Shown piece by piece: positions 43,967 to 56,559 of a DNA stretch of 64,000 nt. The stretch's first letter is position 1, and every line of letters begins with the position of its first letter. A program made the position numbers and the translations under genes. The stretch spans positions 4,774,001 through 4,838,000 of the forward strand of contig NC_089443.1 in assembly GCF_026210795.1 (NCBI RefSeq), read 5' to 3'. Under the pieces are notes generated by a model that was given only the letters and a program-made list of their open reading frames with translations, made no database searches and was not told where the DNA came from. This DNA is from Rhizophagus irregularis. Its lineage: Eukaryota; Glomeromycota; Glomeromycetes; Glomerales; Glomeraceae.

Positions 43967-46622
43967 GTAATAATAATACAAAATCTAATAACTAGGAAAC
44001 CGCCAGAATTGGTAAGTCGGAGGCGTGATCATAATAAATAACAAATATCTAGAATGGTAGCGATTTTCTACTAATTAGCAGCATAACGCCTGTAATTTTC
44101 TGCTGATTAGCAGCATAACGCCTTGGAATTCCGGGACACGTGATCGATCAATTTTCATAGTTCCGGACAATATGAAAAAAAAGTCAAATAATAAAAATAA
44201 ATTAAGGATCGCCTAATTTTTGAACTAAAAAAACAGAAATTTGTAATATTATACCATATTTAATGAGATTTGCCGATCATGAGTGATTTTCTTTTAGAAG
44301 GTTTACTTAAAGAAATTTATGTATTTAGCATTATCCAACCGTTTGTTTTTTAATACAGAACTTTTTTTTGCGCTTTGAATTAGCTAAATATTCTTACTTT
44401 GCTATAATTATAACGCCAAAATCTATACTCACAAGTTCTAATAGCATAACTCGATTCGCTATCTCTATTTATAACAGAAAAACTATTAGTATTGTAATAT
44501 TAACAATGAATAATTAACGTAATTATAATCAAATATTATTTATTATCAAAATTGTAAGGTATTTCAGTTTAAAACCTTTTTAAGATATGTCCGTTCATTT
44601 TCAATTACCAACACGACAAGATAATGAAATAGTGTTTCAATCCAAAACAATGAAATAGGTTTGAAGAAAAGGTACTGTATATATCATTTAGTAACGAGCT
44701 ACAAGAGTGTAGGCGAATTGTTATATAGATGTTATATCCATTTTTATATATATATCCACAGGAAGATAGATCAATTTTTAATCTTTTACTGCTATCACGA
44801 AAAGGTAATGACGCGAAGCTACCATTTGCTGAATAATGCAGAACATCTCTAAGTCAGAATCCTTGCTATAATGTGATTATCTGATTTATTACTTAGATAT
44901 ATAAAAATAGAGCTTTTGCTATCAATTCTAAACGTTATCACCTATCCCAAATTAAGCTTTGTTATTAAATTGACGAAAGTATGATGAAATACATAATGGG
45001 GACGACATATAATGGATCAATGATGAATATTTATGTTGTGTATTTACATGTAAGTTAAATTTTTATTTAATATTTAACGGATTATTATACAGAATTCCTT
45101 ACGTCAGTAGTAATTGCACTAGTTGAACAAATTACACCTTAAATTTATTATCACAGCTTGAACTACAACCTCTATCATTTGGATCAGATAGTCAATTACA
45201 GTAACAAATACGATGTTTAAACATATATTTTTATGCCAAACCTATGGACAAATTGGTTCAGTAGTACGTGTTCAGGAAAGAGTTAACTTCCTTGCGTTCA
45301 GAGTTAGAAAAAAAAAATTGCAAACCAAGAGGTTTGTACTTCAGAAATACAGTGAGAAGAAAATTGGATTTCAAAAAAAAGAAAAGGACATGTAGATTCC
45401 GATGCAGATTTGAATGAATAAAAGTCAAGTGACTTTTTAGGCGACTTGGAAAGATGATGATATTATAACGAAGCTTGGAAGATTAGAACTAGAAAACGTG
45501 TTAGAATCAAGAAATTATATAGGTGTCAAAACAGTAAGAGCTGAAATTAACCTTATAAAAGAATAGGAAAAAGTTTGAATGATGGTTCTGGGGAACATTT
45601 GGAATAGAAGAGATTCTACGCTAAAGGAACGTAAAATCGGAATCAATGGCAACTAATAAGAGATATGGATGGAAGTGTAGATATATTGAGCTATCGGGAA
45701 AATTTTTGTGTAATAATGCAAAAAAAATATTCAGATTTTGACTTAAAACGAACTTGCATAAATGATTAACGATTACGAAAAAAATTATCCAGATCTTGCT
45801 CAAAATGAAAACTGATTGCCCCGGTTTTTGGCTTAATTTTCGTTAGGTCAAGATGGAACAGAATGTAGTAATTCGGTTGTTTCTTCTGTTCCATTTTGTG
45901 ACTAGGGTCACGATGACTTTTTTAGAGAAATGAAGTATGATTTAAAAATAATTTGTAATTAAATAGGCTATTTATATTATTCCTTATATTTCCTTTCGAA
46001 AACTTATTGAATAATAAAAAGGAAAATTGTAAAACAAGGAGAATTTAAAGATAAAAAAATAAAAAATTTATAAACAAAAGTAAAAAATTTTTACTGGTTT
46101 GTTTTGCTGATCACAGTGATATGCACAAATTTATTTTTATAGACTGTCTATTTATGAGAAAATTTTTAATTGCCATGATTAATTTTCACATCATAACTTC
46201 ATAGGTCAAATGTAATTGATATTCAGAATTTTAGAATTTTAGAAACATCATTATTACAGTATTTTTTGAGCATAAAATTTATAACATTATTAAGTTGCTA
46301 TGTATATTTTTAAAAGTATGTCATTAATCAGATTTAAAAGATTTATAATGGATGCACTAATAAAATAAAAAGAAATTTTAATTTGCTGATTTTGTTATGA
46401 TAATAATTATTATTTTTTTATAGTAGTTGAATTCTTTTTCTTTTGTAAAAAAATAATTAAAAATTATGACTACAAATCATATAATGGTACTACAAACAAT
46501 AATTTCTATAAAAAAGGAAATTTCTTTATGATCGCAGAATTTAGAATTTTCGCTATCTTGATTATATAACGATAAAATTAAATGCATATGTAAAAATTAT
46601 TTTAAAGTTTAATAAGAAATTT
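43967..46622. other. Gene-poor region before the tRNA
   Basis: A 32-bp direct duplication (GATTAGCAGCATAACGCC) lies at 44064-44123. 45200-45840 has somewhat lower AT content and short frames that do not join into a recognisable gene. Confidence 0.45.
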
Positions 46623-46694
46623 GGGGGGTTGGCGCAATGGTAGCGCGTCCGCCTCCAGAGCGGAAGGTTGGGTGTTCGAGTCACTCACTCCCCA
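46623..46694 (+). tRNA. tRNA-Trp (anticodon CCA)
   Basis: The cloverleaf is complete: acceptor GGGGGGT with ACTCCCC, D-stem GCGC/GCGC, anticodon stem TCCGC/GCGGA with loop CTCCAGA (anticodon CCA), T-stem GGGTG/CACTC with loop TTCGAGT, and discriminator A. There is no intron. The acceptor stem has one G-U pair and the T-stem one G-T (G-U) pair. Confidence 0.95.
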
Positions 46695-46712
46695 TTTAAA
46701 TCAATTAATTTA

Positions 46713-46750
46713 TTTTTGAATCCCAATTGACAATCTTTTTTTTTTTTTTA
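46713..46750 (+). terminator. RNA polymerase III terminator T-runs
   Basis: A T5 run (46713-46717) about 20 bases after the tRNA is followed by a T15 run (46736-46750), as expected for Pol III termination and back-up. Confidence 0.7.
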
Positions 46751-46993
46751 AGGAGTAGATAATACAGATAAGATAGCCATTAAGATAACAAGATAATAAA
46801 GATATGCAAGTATCTCATGAATTTTATAACAGATAACCAAAAAAAAAGAAAAAAAAAAAAATTTTCAATATATTGACGTAATATAAAGATATTTTATTTT
46901 TAAAAATAAAACCCTTTTAATTTTAAACACATCAAAATAATAATAACAAAGAATGTTTACAAATTAAATAATTAATCCATTTTAAATACATAA

Positions 46994-47751
46994 TTATGCA
47001 GAAGGTGCAAAAGTTAGTTTAAAAGTGATTACACCATCTTTAGAGAAACCAAGATTATGTGTTAATTCATGTGTCTTTTCTTCACTACCTTTTTCAAACA
47101 CATTTTTAAGATCGATACTTCCTGATGCCAACTAATTACAAAAAACATGAATAATGGTTAATAAATATAAATATAAATAACTGACTAATATAATTCTTTA
47201 ATATACCTTATCATCTTTTCCTTCTTTTTCAGGAGCATCAGAGTCCCATATTTTAAAATGAAGTTTATTTTGATGAGTGATTGGACTTAATAAAATTCGA
47301 ATAGATTTTATAAAAAATGTTAGAATTTTCATATAAAATAAATCTTCATATACAGAAATCTTTATATATATAAATTTCAATATACATACAATTTAAAAGT
47401 TTCATTCCAAATTGGATCTAAAGTACCAACTTTAGTAGTTGTTCTTTGAGAATCAACATCGTCAACCCAAAGTCTAACGTAAGGATCACTTTTTCCTATA
47501 TTGATAAATTATCTAAATGTTAATAATAAAAAATTGGGAATAAATATTAATTAATGTATATCTAATATCTTACCAACATCATCAGCATTCTTCAAACCTT
47601 TTGCTGAAACTAAACGTGGGAATGAAAACAAAAAAAAAAATTATTATAAAAGATTTAAAAATAATAATAAACGAGATAATTATGTATATAATATATTATA
47701 AATTTTATTATAAGACTTACCTACAATAACAGTAAGTGTACCTTTGGTCAT
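46994..47751 (-). CDS. Single C2-domain protein 1
   Basis: Five exons (47751-47721, 47609-47574, 47495-47390, 47285-47207, 47131-46994) give 129 residues, almost all one C2 domain. C2 domains bind membranes, often through calcium held by Asp loops. The loops are visible: GKSDPYVRLW in loop 1 and IWDSDAP in loop 3. The usual K/R-T-x-x-L-x-P-x-W-N-E core strand is present (LDPIWNETF). It is the most diverged member of the cluster: exon 2 is six bases shorter, exons 3 and 4 are longer, and its second splice site is shifted. The AT-rich flank 46751-46993 shows nothing else. Confidence 0.92.
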
Positions 47752-48103
47752 TTTTTTTTTTAAAAAAAACAAAAACTTTGTAAAAAATTTTTTTAAAGAA
47801 AAAACTGGAAGAGATTTATAACTTTAATCAATGTGATAGAATGAATTTTATCAATCAAAAGCTAAACAGAAATAGCGTGCTGTGATATTTTTATTTTAAT
47901 TTATATATTGTCTACACAAAAAAACAATATTTCCTAAAATGTTTCAGTTCATGATTGAATAAGGTGTAATTAAAATTTGGCTGAATGATTTTCATGCTCA
48001 TGCTCGTAATACATATGTAAAAAGGGTAAAACCTGTTAACGATATTCACATTCACTTTATTTGATTATATCACATGAAATTTAATTACAATAAATATAGC
48101 TTT

Positions 48104-48827
48104 TTAATAAGCGAATTCTAAAATAATATGACATTCTCCCTGACTTCTTTTACTATGACTAGATTTTATTTTGATCCAAGTATCTAAGAAACCGGATTCG
48201 TAAACTTTAGCAAGTGGAATAACTTCTGAACCAATCTATTTAAAAAAATATTAAAAATATTAAAAAAATATTAGAAAATTTTAGAAAATTATAGATTTTA
48301 ACTAAGTTATATCTTACTAATTCATCAGAACCAATAGTATTTCTGTCCCAAACTTCAACTTTGAGCTCCTTTTCTCCGTCAGTTACGCTGTTAATGATTT
48401 AATCATATAACGATTTAATCTTTAGTCAAATATTTAAAAGAAAAAGATGAAATTTTTTTTACTGTATGTTAAATAAATAATTTCTTACAAATTAAATTCT
48501 TCGTTATATTTTGGGTTCAATTCGCCTTTCTTGATCGTAGTTGACTGAGATTTATTATCACTAAGAACAAGTTTAACGTAAGGGTCGCCTAAGGATCAAC
48601 ATTCGTTAAATAAAACATTACAGTGGTATGTTTAAAAAATGATAAAACATACATACTTTTACCAAATAGGTCTACATCGGTCAACTTTTTTGCTTCAACT
48701 AATAAATTATTATATTTTTAATTTCAAATTTTCAAAATTTTTTTTATTTTTTTTATTTTTTTTTACATTTAAAAAATTTTTATAAAAAAAATTTACCAAC
48801 AGTAGCTTTAAGGTTTCCTTTGGTCAT
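48104..48827 (-). CDS. Single C2-domain protein 2
   Basis: Exons 48827-48797, 48698-48657, 48588-48489, 48387-48318 and 48235-48104 join in frame to 124 residues. The C2 features are MTKGNLKATV (strand 1), LFGKSDPYVKLVL (calcium loop 1), LNPKYNEEF and VEVWDRNT (loop 3, where the second Asp reads Arg, so calcium binding may be weaker). Exon lengths 31/42/100/70/132 match its neighbours downstream. No other domain is present, so it is probably a soluble membrane-recruited or signalling protein. Confidence 0.92.
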
Positions 48828-49209
48828 CTTTTTTTTTTTTTTGTAGTATACGAGAAAGGGTTTTTTTTCCTGTATCAAACAAATATTTAAACCATTTTAT
48901 ATATAGATTATCTATTCGGGCGTGGGAAAATGTGATATCTCATATAATCACACCGCTTTAATAGTAATGCGTATTGGCGTTTAGTTGTTTCACTACTTTC
49001 CGTCAAATAACTCCTTTTTCTATATTGATTTACATGATAATTTTATTCGTACGATGAAGATTACAAAAGATAAACTTGATATAATGATGTAATCGATAAA
49101 TTGATAAAATTATGTAAAAACGATTACAATATTTTATTGGCAAATAAATAAATATAAGGAAAAAGAATCAAAAAGAAAGTTCTTATAAAAAGTAATCGAA
49201 AAAAAAAAT

Positions 49210-49915
49210 TTAAGCAATAGGTTCAAATGTCATCTGTAAGTGAACTTCTCCCTTGCTTCTAATTCCAAGTTTTCCTGATTTTAATTTAACCCAGACATCA
49301 TCGGTTCCTTTAGAGATAACATGAGAGAGGCTAACATCGTTTTTTCCAATCTAATGAAATATAAAATAAAAGTTTTAATAAATAAAATTTTTTAAATTTT
49401 TTTTTTTTAAATAAATTTTGTATATCATACTATGTCATCACTGGTAACTGTATCTTTGTCCCAACATTCAATATCGAGGTGTTTATGTCCGTCAATATTA
49501 CTATAAAAAATTATTCACTTATTAGTTTCGATCAATAAATTCAATAAACCCAATATTATAAATTTCTTACAAGGTGAATGTTTCATTATACGTTGGGTTT
49601 AAGTCACCACTCTTAGTAGAGGTAGCTTGAGTGTTATTCTCATTTAGAATAAGTTTGATATAAGGGTCACCTAAATTTTTGGTTTTTTTTTTTTTAGAAA
49701 TTTAATTATGAAATTTATTAAAAAAGAAAAATTATTCTTTAATATAGTATCTTATAATATTTTATTACATACTTTTACCAATAAGGTCTTCATCTTTCAA
49801 GTTTTTGGCTTCAACTAATAAATTTATTTGGTTAATTAATATTAATGATTTCCTTTACTTTTATTAGAATTTGTAACTTACCAACAGTTACTGTAAGAGT
49901 TCCTTTTTTAGTCAT
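49210..49915 (-). CDS. Single C2-domain protein 3
   Basis: Exons 49915-49882, 49814-49773, 49670-49571, 49500-49431 and 49350-49210 give 128 residues. Motifs are LIGKSDPYIKLIL, LNPTYNETF and IECWDKDTVTSDD, with all expected loop Asp residues. One extra Lys codon lies in the start exon (MTKKGTL). The last exon carries IRSKGEVHLQMTF, a pattern shared across the cluster. Confidence 0.93.
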
Positions 49916-50339
49916 CTTTTACAAATCTTTAAAGAAGAATTGTTTAGTTTATGGAAAAGATTTATGAAAAATTCCCAATATGCGACCAATATATATGAGA
50001 AAGAAATCGACTTGTACAACTTAGGTTAAGTGGGTAATTATTTCTTAATTGGGGTTAATGCCAAGAAATTAAAGGTCATGGGCGTTCACCATCTTACTAT
50101 AAATGATTATATTGAAAAAAAAAGTTTTTATAAATAGAAAATCTTAAACGAATGATATTTTACTGATGTTTTGTTTTATATATTTGTCGGGAAATGTATT
50201 TAAAATAACCTTATAACTTTGGTCGTTTAATCAGTATTATGTTATATAAATTTGTTTAACACCAAATCATAAATTTACCGAGTTCTGAGTTCTGACGTGA
50301 GTCAAATTTCACGTGACCACTGACCATTTAGTTTTGAGT

Positions 50340-51420
50340 GGGCCGGAGTAAGTTGGCACGTGCTTACTAAATTAGCACTTTTATCAGTTTTTATGTCCAA
50401 ATATGGGTTAAATCCTTCCGAAAAATCATTTAATGGCTTAATGACATAATAATGGAAAAATCTCCATTTTAGTGTTTAGCTGTGTGATGATAATTCACGT
50501 AATTTGAACGCGAATCAAATTTTTATAGCATCTTCATATCCAATATGATGGTGTTTATTAAGATGATAGTCCTACATGCCTGCCATGGAGATGTCAGCCA
50601 CGATCAAGCAACAGAAAAAATATCAAACTGTACTGGTTCATGTAGTGATACCTTTGTTCACATCTGAGACTACACACTTCGACACTTCGTAGTGTGCATA
50701 TTCGATGGTTCCCTGGCAAATGGAAACTCCAGACGCGAAACGTTTTAGGCAATATAGTAGAAGGTAAACTTTGGAGTCGGGACCAAACTCACGAAATTCT
50801 AATGAATTTCAACGTTAAAGCTATAAACTTATCAAAGAACAGTAAGATCCAATTGAGTGTTTCGAAAAACATGAGGGAGATGAAATGAGCGTTAGAAACC
50901 CAATTCTCATACGAAAAACTTTCACATCCCAAAAAACAAAAGAAGATGGCATCTTCGTCATGGTCTTCGAAAAATGATGGTAACAAGGGCTCTGCCAACG
51001 ATCACAACATCTCATAAGAAGGCGATGTGGTTACAGCGCTCGTTAGATTTTTCGTTTTCTTTCATTTGTCTTTTATTTAGTTTTTTTCTTAGTTTTGTAT
51101 TTTCCCCTTTCCTATCCCTCCCCAATTGCGATATGTAGTCAGGTCACAGACTATTGTTGGTGGTTTTTTGGGTATTTCTGGTGTACAGCATATGTCCTCG
51201 CCTAAACACAAACCCTACCTCTCCACTAAATGAAAGATTGTTTTTGAGCGACTGCTAGTTAGTTTCATATTACATACGAATTTTTACTTGACTTGTTAAA
51301 GAGACCTATTTGACTTCTAGCGTTTTTCGTTCGATAAATAAAAGATAAATTCGGGCCTGAGTAACATAAATACTGACTTGTGCTTACTAAATTAGCACTT
51401 TAGGTGTCTTTGTGTTATTT
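50340..51420. repeat. Duplicated intergenic module around an unknown insert
   Basis: GTGCTTACTAAATTAGCACTTT occurs in two copies, at about 50361 and 51380. Each is followed downstream by TTTATGTCCAA and TCCGAAAAA words, and later by a TTTGAACGCGAA word (about 50506 and about 51636). This fits unequal duplication together with C2 genes. The segment at about 50540-51365 between the copies is less AT-rich and ends with a T/C-rich tract. It has no frame I can defend and may be a separate insertion. Confidence 0.6.
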
Positions 51421-51724
51421 ATAAAACTAAACAAATTTACATTCTTGGCAAATCTTACCCAGTTTAATTACTCGATAAATTGCCTTTATGTCCAATAATG
51501 GTTTAACTTTTTCCGAAAAAAATCAATTAATGCCATATGAAAAAATCATTTGTTTTTAAAAACTATTTATTATATACGTAATTGAAGTAAATTTGTTTTA
51601 TAAAATTTTAATTATTGAGAAGTTCGTATCACGTGTTACACGTGATTTGAACGCGAAAAAAAAATTATAGGTCAAACTTTTCCATAAGGATTTTATTTAT
51701 ATAAAAATTGAAAAATAATAGTAA

Positions 51725-52097
51725 TTAGACAGGAGTGAATTTCATTACTAATTTAACTTCTCCTTTGGTTAAAATCGCCATGCGTTTAATTTTGATCCAT
51801 TCCTCTTCATGACCACTAGAAAAGACCTTATCGAGTTTTATATCGGCTTTACCAATCTAACAAAAAATGGAATGGATCCCATAAGTACAAAATTTGATTC
51901 TCTCTTTACCGTTATAAATTGGAAATATATCCTTACCAAGTCATCTTTGACGGGATCTTCCAAACTTCGAGTTTTCTCTGTCCGTCAATGTGACTGTAAA
52001 TCAATTATATGGAAAATTTCAGCAATATTTTAAAATTCGATTTTTTTTTTTAAAACAAAATAGGATCATAACTAAGATTATGAGTTCCTTTAGTCAT
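51725..52097 (-). pseudogene. C2-domain gene relic
   Basis: The start exon (ATG at 52097, MTKGT) and the last exon (51856-51725; IGKADIKLDKVFSSGHEEEW and TKGEVKLVMKF, ending in TAA) are recognisable. Part of exon 4 (51993-51935, IDGQRKLEVW) also remains. Exons 2 and 3, carrying the calcium loop, are gone. A deletion between start exon and exon 4 removed the core of the domain. Confidence 0.8.
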
Positions 52098-52596
52098 CTT
52101 ATTTCAAAATTTAAACTATATAATGTGTTGAGAATCGTGAGAATAAATCGTCATTGTAATGACATCAAATTGTCTATCAATCGTCATATATTAGGTAATA
52201 TAAATTTAAGATCATTACAACCAACCCATGATTCCCATATGCTACCATCCCTAATGGTTTGACTGGTTTGACTTTTATTTCCAATAGTTATTATACAATA
52301 GTTACGTCAATTTGAGCGTATTTTAATTGGCCATTAAGAAACTACTATGACAGGTTACGCAAGTTAAGGTTACGCAAGTTAAGGTTTGCGTCATGTAAAT
52401 CAAACAATAATTGTGTATATGCGTCATAATGATTTCATTAAAAATCAGTAGTTAAATTTTAGTTGTTTACTTTAATATGATTTCATGACGTAAAAATTAA
52501 TTATATGAATAATATTATACATTAAGATAAAAATACTAAACTAAAAATTATATCGAAAAATTTAAAAAAAGAATAAAATTATTGCGCCAGAATAAA

Positions 52597-53273
52597 TTAT
52601 TGAGCGAATTCCAAAATTAAATGAATTTCACCTCTGCTTCTAATACCAAATTTTCCTTTTGTTAAATTAAGCCAGGTATCTATGTAACCTTTAGAGAATA
52701 CTTCAGAAAGTTTAATATCATCTTCACCAATCTATTAAAAAGAATTTTTTAGTGAATTTTATAATTTCGTATAATTTAATCATTATTGATATTGAAAATA
52801 TATTCTTACTAAATCATCTCTCAAGATTGTATCTTTATCCCAAACTTGAACTTCGAGTTTTTTCTGTCCGTTTATATTACTAACAATTGTTACATGATTA
52901 GTTCAAATGATAATATATAATTTAATTAATTTAAATTAATTTCTTACAAGATAAATTGTTCATTATATGTTGGGTTCAAGTTGTTACTCTTATGTTTAGT
53001 TGATTGAATGTTATGTTTATCGAGAATAAGTTTAACGTAAGGGTCGCCTATATTTAAAGGATTAATACATCATTTGTTAGAAAAATAATCTATAAATAAA
53101 TCATTATTATTTTTAATAGGGAATTTACATACTTTTACCGATAATGTCCTTATCTTTCAAGTCTCTGGCTTCAACTAATTAATTTGAGAAATATTATTTC
53201 CTGTTTTTTGATAACAGCTAATATAAAAAACTAAATTCTTACCAATAGTAACTCTAAGTATTCCTTTAGTCAT
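52597..53273 (-). CDS. Single C2-domain protein 4
   Basis: Exons 53273-53243, 53174-53133, 53047-52948, 52879-52810 and 52731-52597 give 125 residues. It has IIGKSDPYVKLIL, LNPTYNEQF and VQVWDKDTILRDD, so the calcium loops look complete. Exon plan is 31/42/100/70/135. It is closest by eye to protein 6 in the middle exons and to protein 3 at the C-terminus. Confidence 0.93.
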
Positions 53274-53871
53274 GATGTTATGATGTTAGGAAGTTCAGAA
53301 GTGTTGATGGTTATTAAAGAATTAAGCGACTATTTAACTGTCTTGAATAAATAATAATCGTATGGTCACATACCGAAATGACTAACCGATTAAGAACAAA
53401 TGAAAGAATAATGATGTAATTACGTCAGACACACTACTAATCGTGTAATGATTTCATAATCATTGTTTTTGTTGGCATTCAATAAATTAACAAATTTAAT
53501 AAGACTATGACTAGAATTAAAATTCCTGCCCAATCATAAAATATATCAATTCTCTCGATATTTGTATTCTTTGCGTAAAAATTGTATTATAGACTCTTAA
53601 CAAAACTACCGGTTATGAAGAAGGAACATGATTCTTCATAAAGACTGAAAATTGAGTTGTTATAAAATTTTAACACGAGATTTATAAATACTTTTAAATT
53701 TATGTCTATCACACAGAAATTTCAGAGTACAGTTGCTGAAAATACTAATGTAGTCCGAAGGGAATACAATCATGTTGATCTTTATGAAAAGTTACTACCA
53801 TTTAGGAACTGTACGGCTTAAAAATTGCGAAAAGATATTTACAGGTCGAATTTTTCATTTTTATTAAAAAA

Positions 53872-53943
53872 GAAAGCAGGAGTGAAGTTCAATTACAAAT
53901 TTAACTTCTCCTTTGGTTAGTATTGCTATGCGTTTAATTTGGA
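53872..53943 (-). pseudogene. C2-gene last-exon fragment
   Basis: A piece of about 70 bases matches the end of the relic at 51725 (KRMAILTKGEVK versus RIAILTKGEVK here). No other exon is found nearby. A still smaller inverted scrap (CTAACCAAAGGAGAAGTTAA) lies at about 55026. Confidence 0.7.
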
Positions 53944-54031
53944 AAAGACCGGATTAAAAGTCGATAATTGTTTTTTATCTAATAATTTAAATATATCGGT
54001 TCAAAGGAATAAAATAAAGTAAACGCTTTAA

Positions 54032-54776
54032 TCATTTGGGAATGAATTCTATGATCAAATGAATTTCCCCTTTACTTTCGAACTCTAATATGTCTTTTGT
54101 CAAATCAAACCAAGCATCTATATAATTTTTAGAAATAACTTTGGAGATATCAATGTCATATTCGCCAATCTATTTAACATTTATTAGTATAAAATTTAAT
54201 TTGAACTTTGAACTATTTATGGATCTTCTTACCAAAATATCTTTGTTGAATAGATCTTCGTCCCAAACTTTGACTTTGAGTTTTTCATGACCTTGAACAT
54301 TGCTACAAACAATATAATTTAATGATTACTAAAATGTATTGACTTTAAAATTTTAATAATTCTTACAAAGTAAATTTTGTATCAAATTTTGGATTTGAAT
54401 CGCCATTTATGGTTTTAGTCGCTTGATAATTATGATCCATATCAAGAATAAGTTGAACCCAAGGGTTACCTAATAAAATATCGGATATTAGTGATTTAAC
54501 TAAATGATTGTGATGAGTTTTGTAGAAAATTGTAGTTTAAGGCATCATTTAGACAAAAGATTTAAATTACTGGAAAAGTTAACGATTTTAAAAGATAAAT
54601 AGAAAATGAAAATATAAATACATAGATCAATTTCTTCGCTCAAGTTCTTGGCTTCAACTAATGAATTTATTTAGTCAATATGTATCATTGTTATTATTAT
54701 TAATTTTTTCCCTTTACTTTTATCAGGATTTGTACTTACCAACAGTTACTGCAAGAACTCCTGCTATAGACATCAT
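54032..54776 (-). CDS. Single C2-domain protein 5, altered loop 1
   Basis: Exons 54776-54740, 54657-54622, 54469-54367, 54302-54233 and 54169-54032 join to 127 residues (126 if the second ATG is used). The usual GKSDPYVKL loop reads CNPWVQLIL, losing the Gly-Lys-Ser-Asp part, because the second splice donor moved six bases upstream and the exon lost its end. Loop 3 still has VWDEDLFNKD. One calcium-binding Asp is missing, so the protein may have lost calcium dependence. The start MMSIAGVL also differs from the family MTKG start. It could be an early pseudogene, but all frames are open. Confidence 0.85.
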
Positions 54777-55218
54777 AAATTTTAAAGAATTATTTGAAAT
54801 ATGTTCAAATATGCGTTTTTTATGTTTTTATTTTTAATAATTGTCACATGTTAACACCTCAACTTACATAGTCAAGTCCACGTGATCGCTTCCATTGATA
54901 CTGGTTTCATATATCGCGTTTTTTCTTTTATAAATACTATTGGTTCAATGGTTCGAATCACATGATTCAAGTGATTTGAACATGAAAATCTTTCGGGTGG
55001 TAGGATACCATACTGTGGATCAGCTAACCAAAGGAGAAGTTAAAATTTAAAGACCATCCGTGTGAGACGAATGAGTGAAATAAATTTTTTTAACAGAAAG
55101 CCTTTTCAATTTTATGAAATACGTGAATAGTCAGTAATCTTTTATTTATTATATAATAAAAATAGTTTTTTTCCTATATAAAAAATCAAAAGGAATAAAA
55201 ATAAAGTGAACGTTTTAA

Positions 55219-55903
55219 TCATTTAGGAACGAATTCCATGAGCAAATGAATTTCTCCTTTGCTTCTGAACCCAAATATGCCTTTTGTCAAATCAAACCAA
55301 GCATCTACATAATTTTTAGAAATAACTTCGGAGAGATCAATTTCATCTTCGCCAATCTATTTAAAAAAGATGACATTTGTAATTTGTAAATATAAAATAA
55401 TAAATTTGTAATTTTGTATAAAATATTTATAGATTACCAAATCATCATGCCCAACCGAGTCTTTGTCCCAAACTTGAACTCCGATTTTTTTATGCCCATC
55501 AACATTACTACAAACAATATGATTTAGTTTTTGTCAATAAAATGTATGACTCAAAAATTTTAAAAAAAAATCTTACAAAATAAATTTTTCGTTGAATTTT
55601 GGGTTTAAATCGTTGTTCTTGGTTGTAGTCGATAGAAAATTATTTTTATCAAGAATAAATTTAACATAAGGGTCGCCTAATAAAATATCAGTTATTAGTT
55701 TTAAAGAAAATGGAAATAGAACTGAATATACGAACTAAATATACATACTTTTACCGATAAAATCTTCATCCTTCAAGTTTTTTGCTTCAACTAAATATCC
55801 GAAAAAAATTAAAATTATTATTATATATATATATATATATTATTTACGTATGATAAACCAATTAACTCTTACCAACGTTAATTTTAAGAATTCCTTTGGC
55901 CAT
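55219..55903 (-). CDS. Single C2-domain protein 6
   Basis: Exons 55903-55873, 55790-55749, 55676-55577, 55507-55438 and 55356-55219 give 126 residues. Loops FIGKSDPYVKFIL and VQVWDKDSVGHDD look complete. The last exon is very close to that of protein 5 (ISKNYVDAWFDLTKGI), so the pair is a recent duplicate. Upstream, 56280-56297 carries a lone MTKKGT start-exon scrap that may be a ninth copy's remnant. Confidence 0.93.
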
Positions 55904-56559
55904 CTTAATCGTTAAATTATTATATTATAAATGTAAATAACAAATCTCCTGCTCAAAATATGATTTGACTATTTTATATTTAAATAAATCGCACTTATTA
56001 ACTTTAACGGTATAACAATAGATAAACGATTTCTATGAGCATGGACCATTTCCGATACTTATCACCTACTATTTATATATCATAAAAGCTCTTATAGAAT
56101 GCATTGTTTCGGGATTCGATTATAAATATAGGCATAACGACAAATGATCGACATCGGATTTGTTTTATTAATATATTTCATTGTATTAATAATATTCCTG
56201 AAAATAATCATGAAACATAAAATATGTACGGAATTTCTATAATTAGAATACCAAATTTACATAAATAGCTCTGACAATAAGTACCTTTTTTAGTCATATA
56301 ATTCCGGCAGAAATCATGATAATGCATCGGCATAATAAATTACATAATGGGTATGAAGCTTATACCGTAATATATTAAATCTCCGTAATGCCTAATTTCA
56401 AAAATTCAAAAATTACAGATAATTTGAATTTGTTAAATATTTAAATGGTAAAATCCATATTTTGTGATCTATAATAATGAGTGATATCTGAATATGCATC
56501 TGGCATACTTTAGGTACAGTATATATATATCGTTAGTATTCTTCTAGTAAGATGAACTG

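Noticed and set aside
44661-45395. Short plus-strand ORFs
   Set aside because: No domain, no consistent exons, and composition like the surrounding intergenic DNA.
50694-51015. Short ORFs on both strands in the C2 cluster
   Set aside because: No recognisable motifs, no splice-consistent extension, and the opposite strand is equally open.
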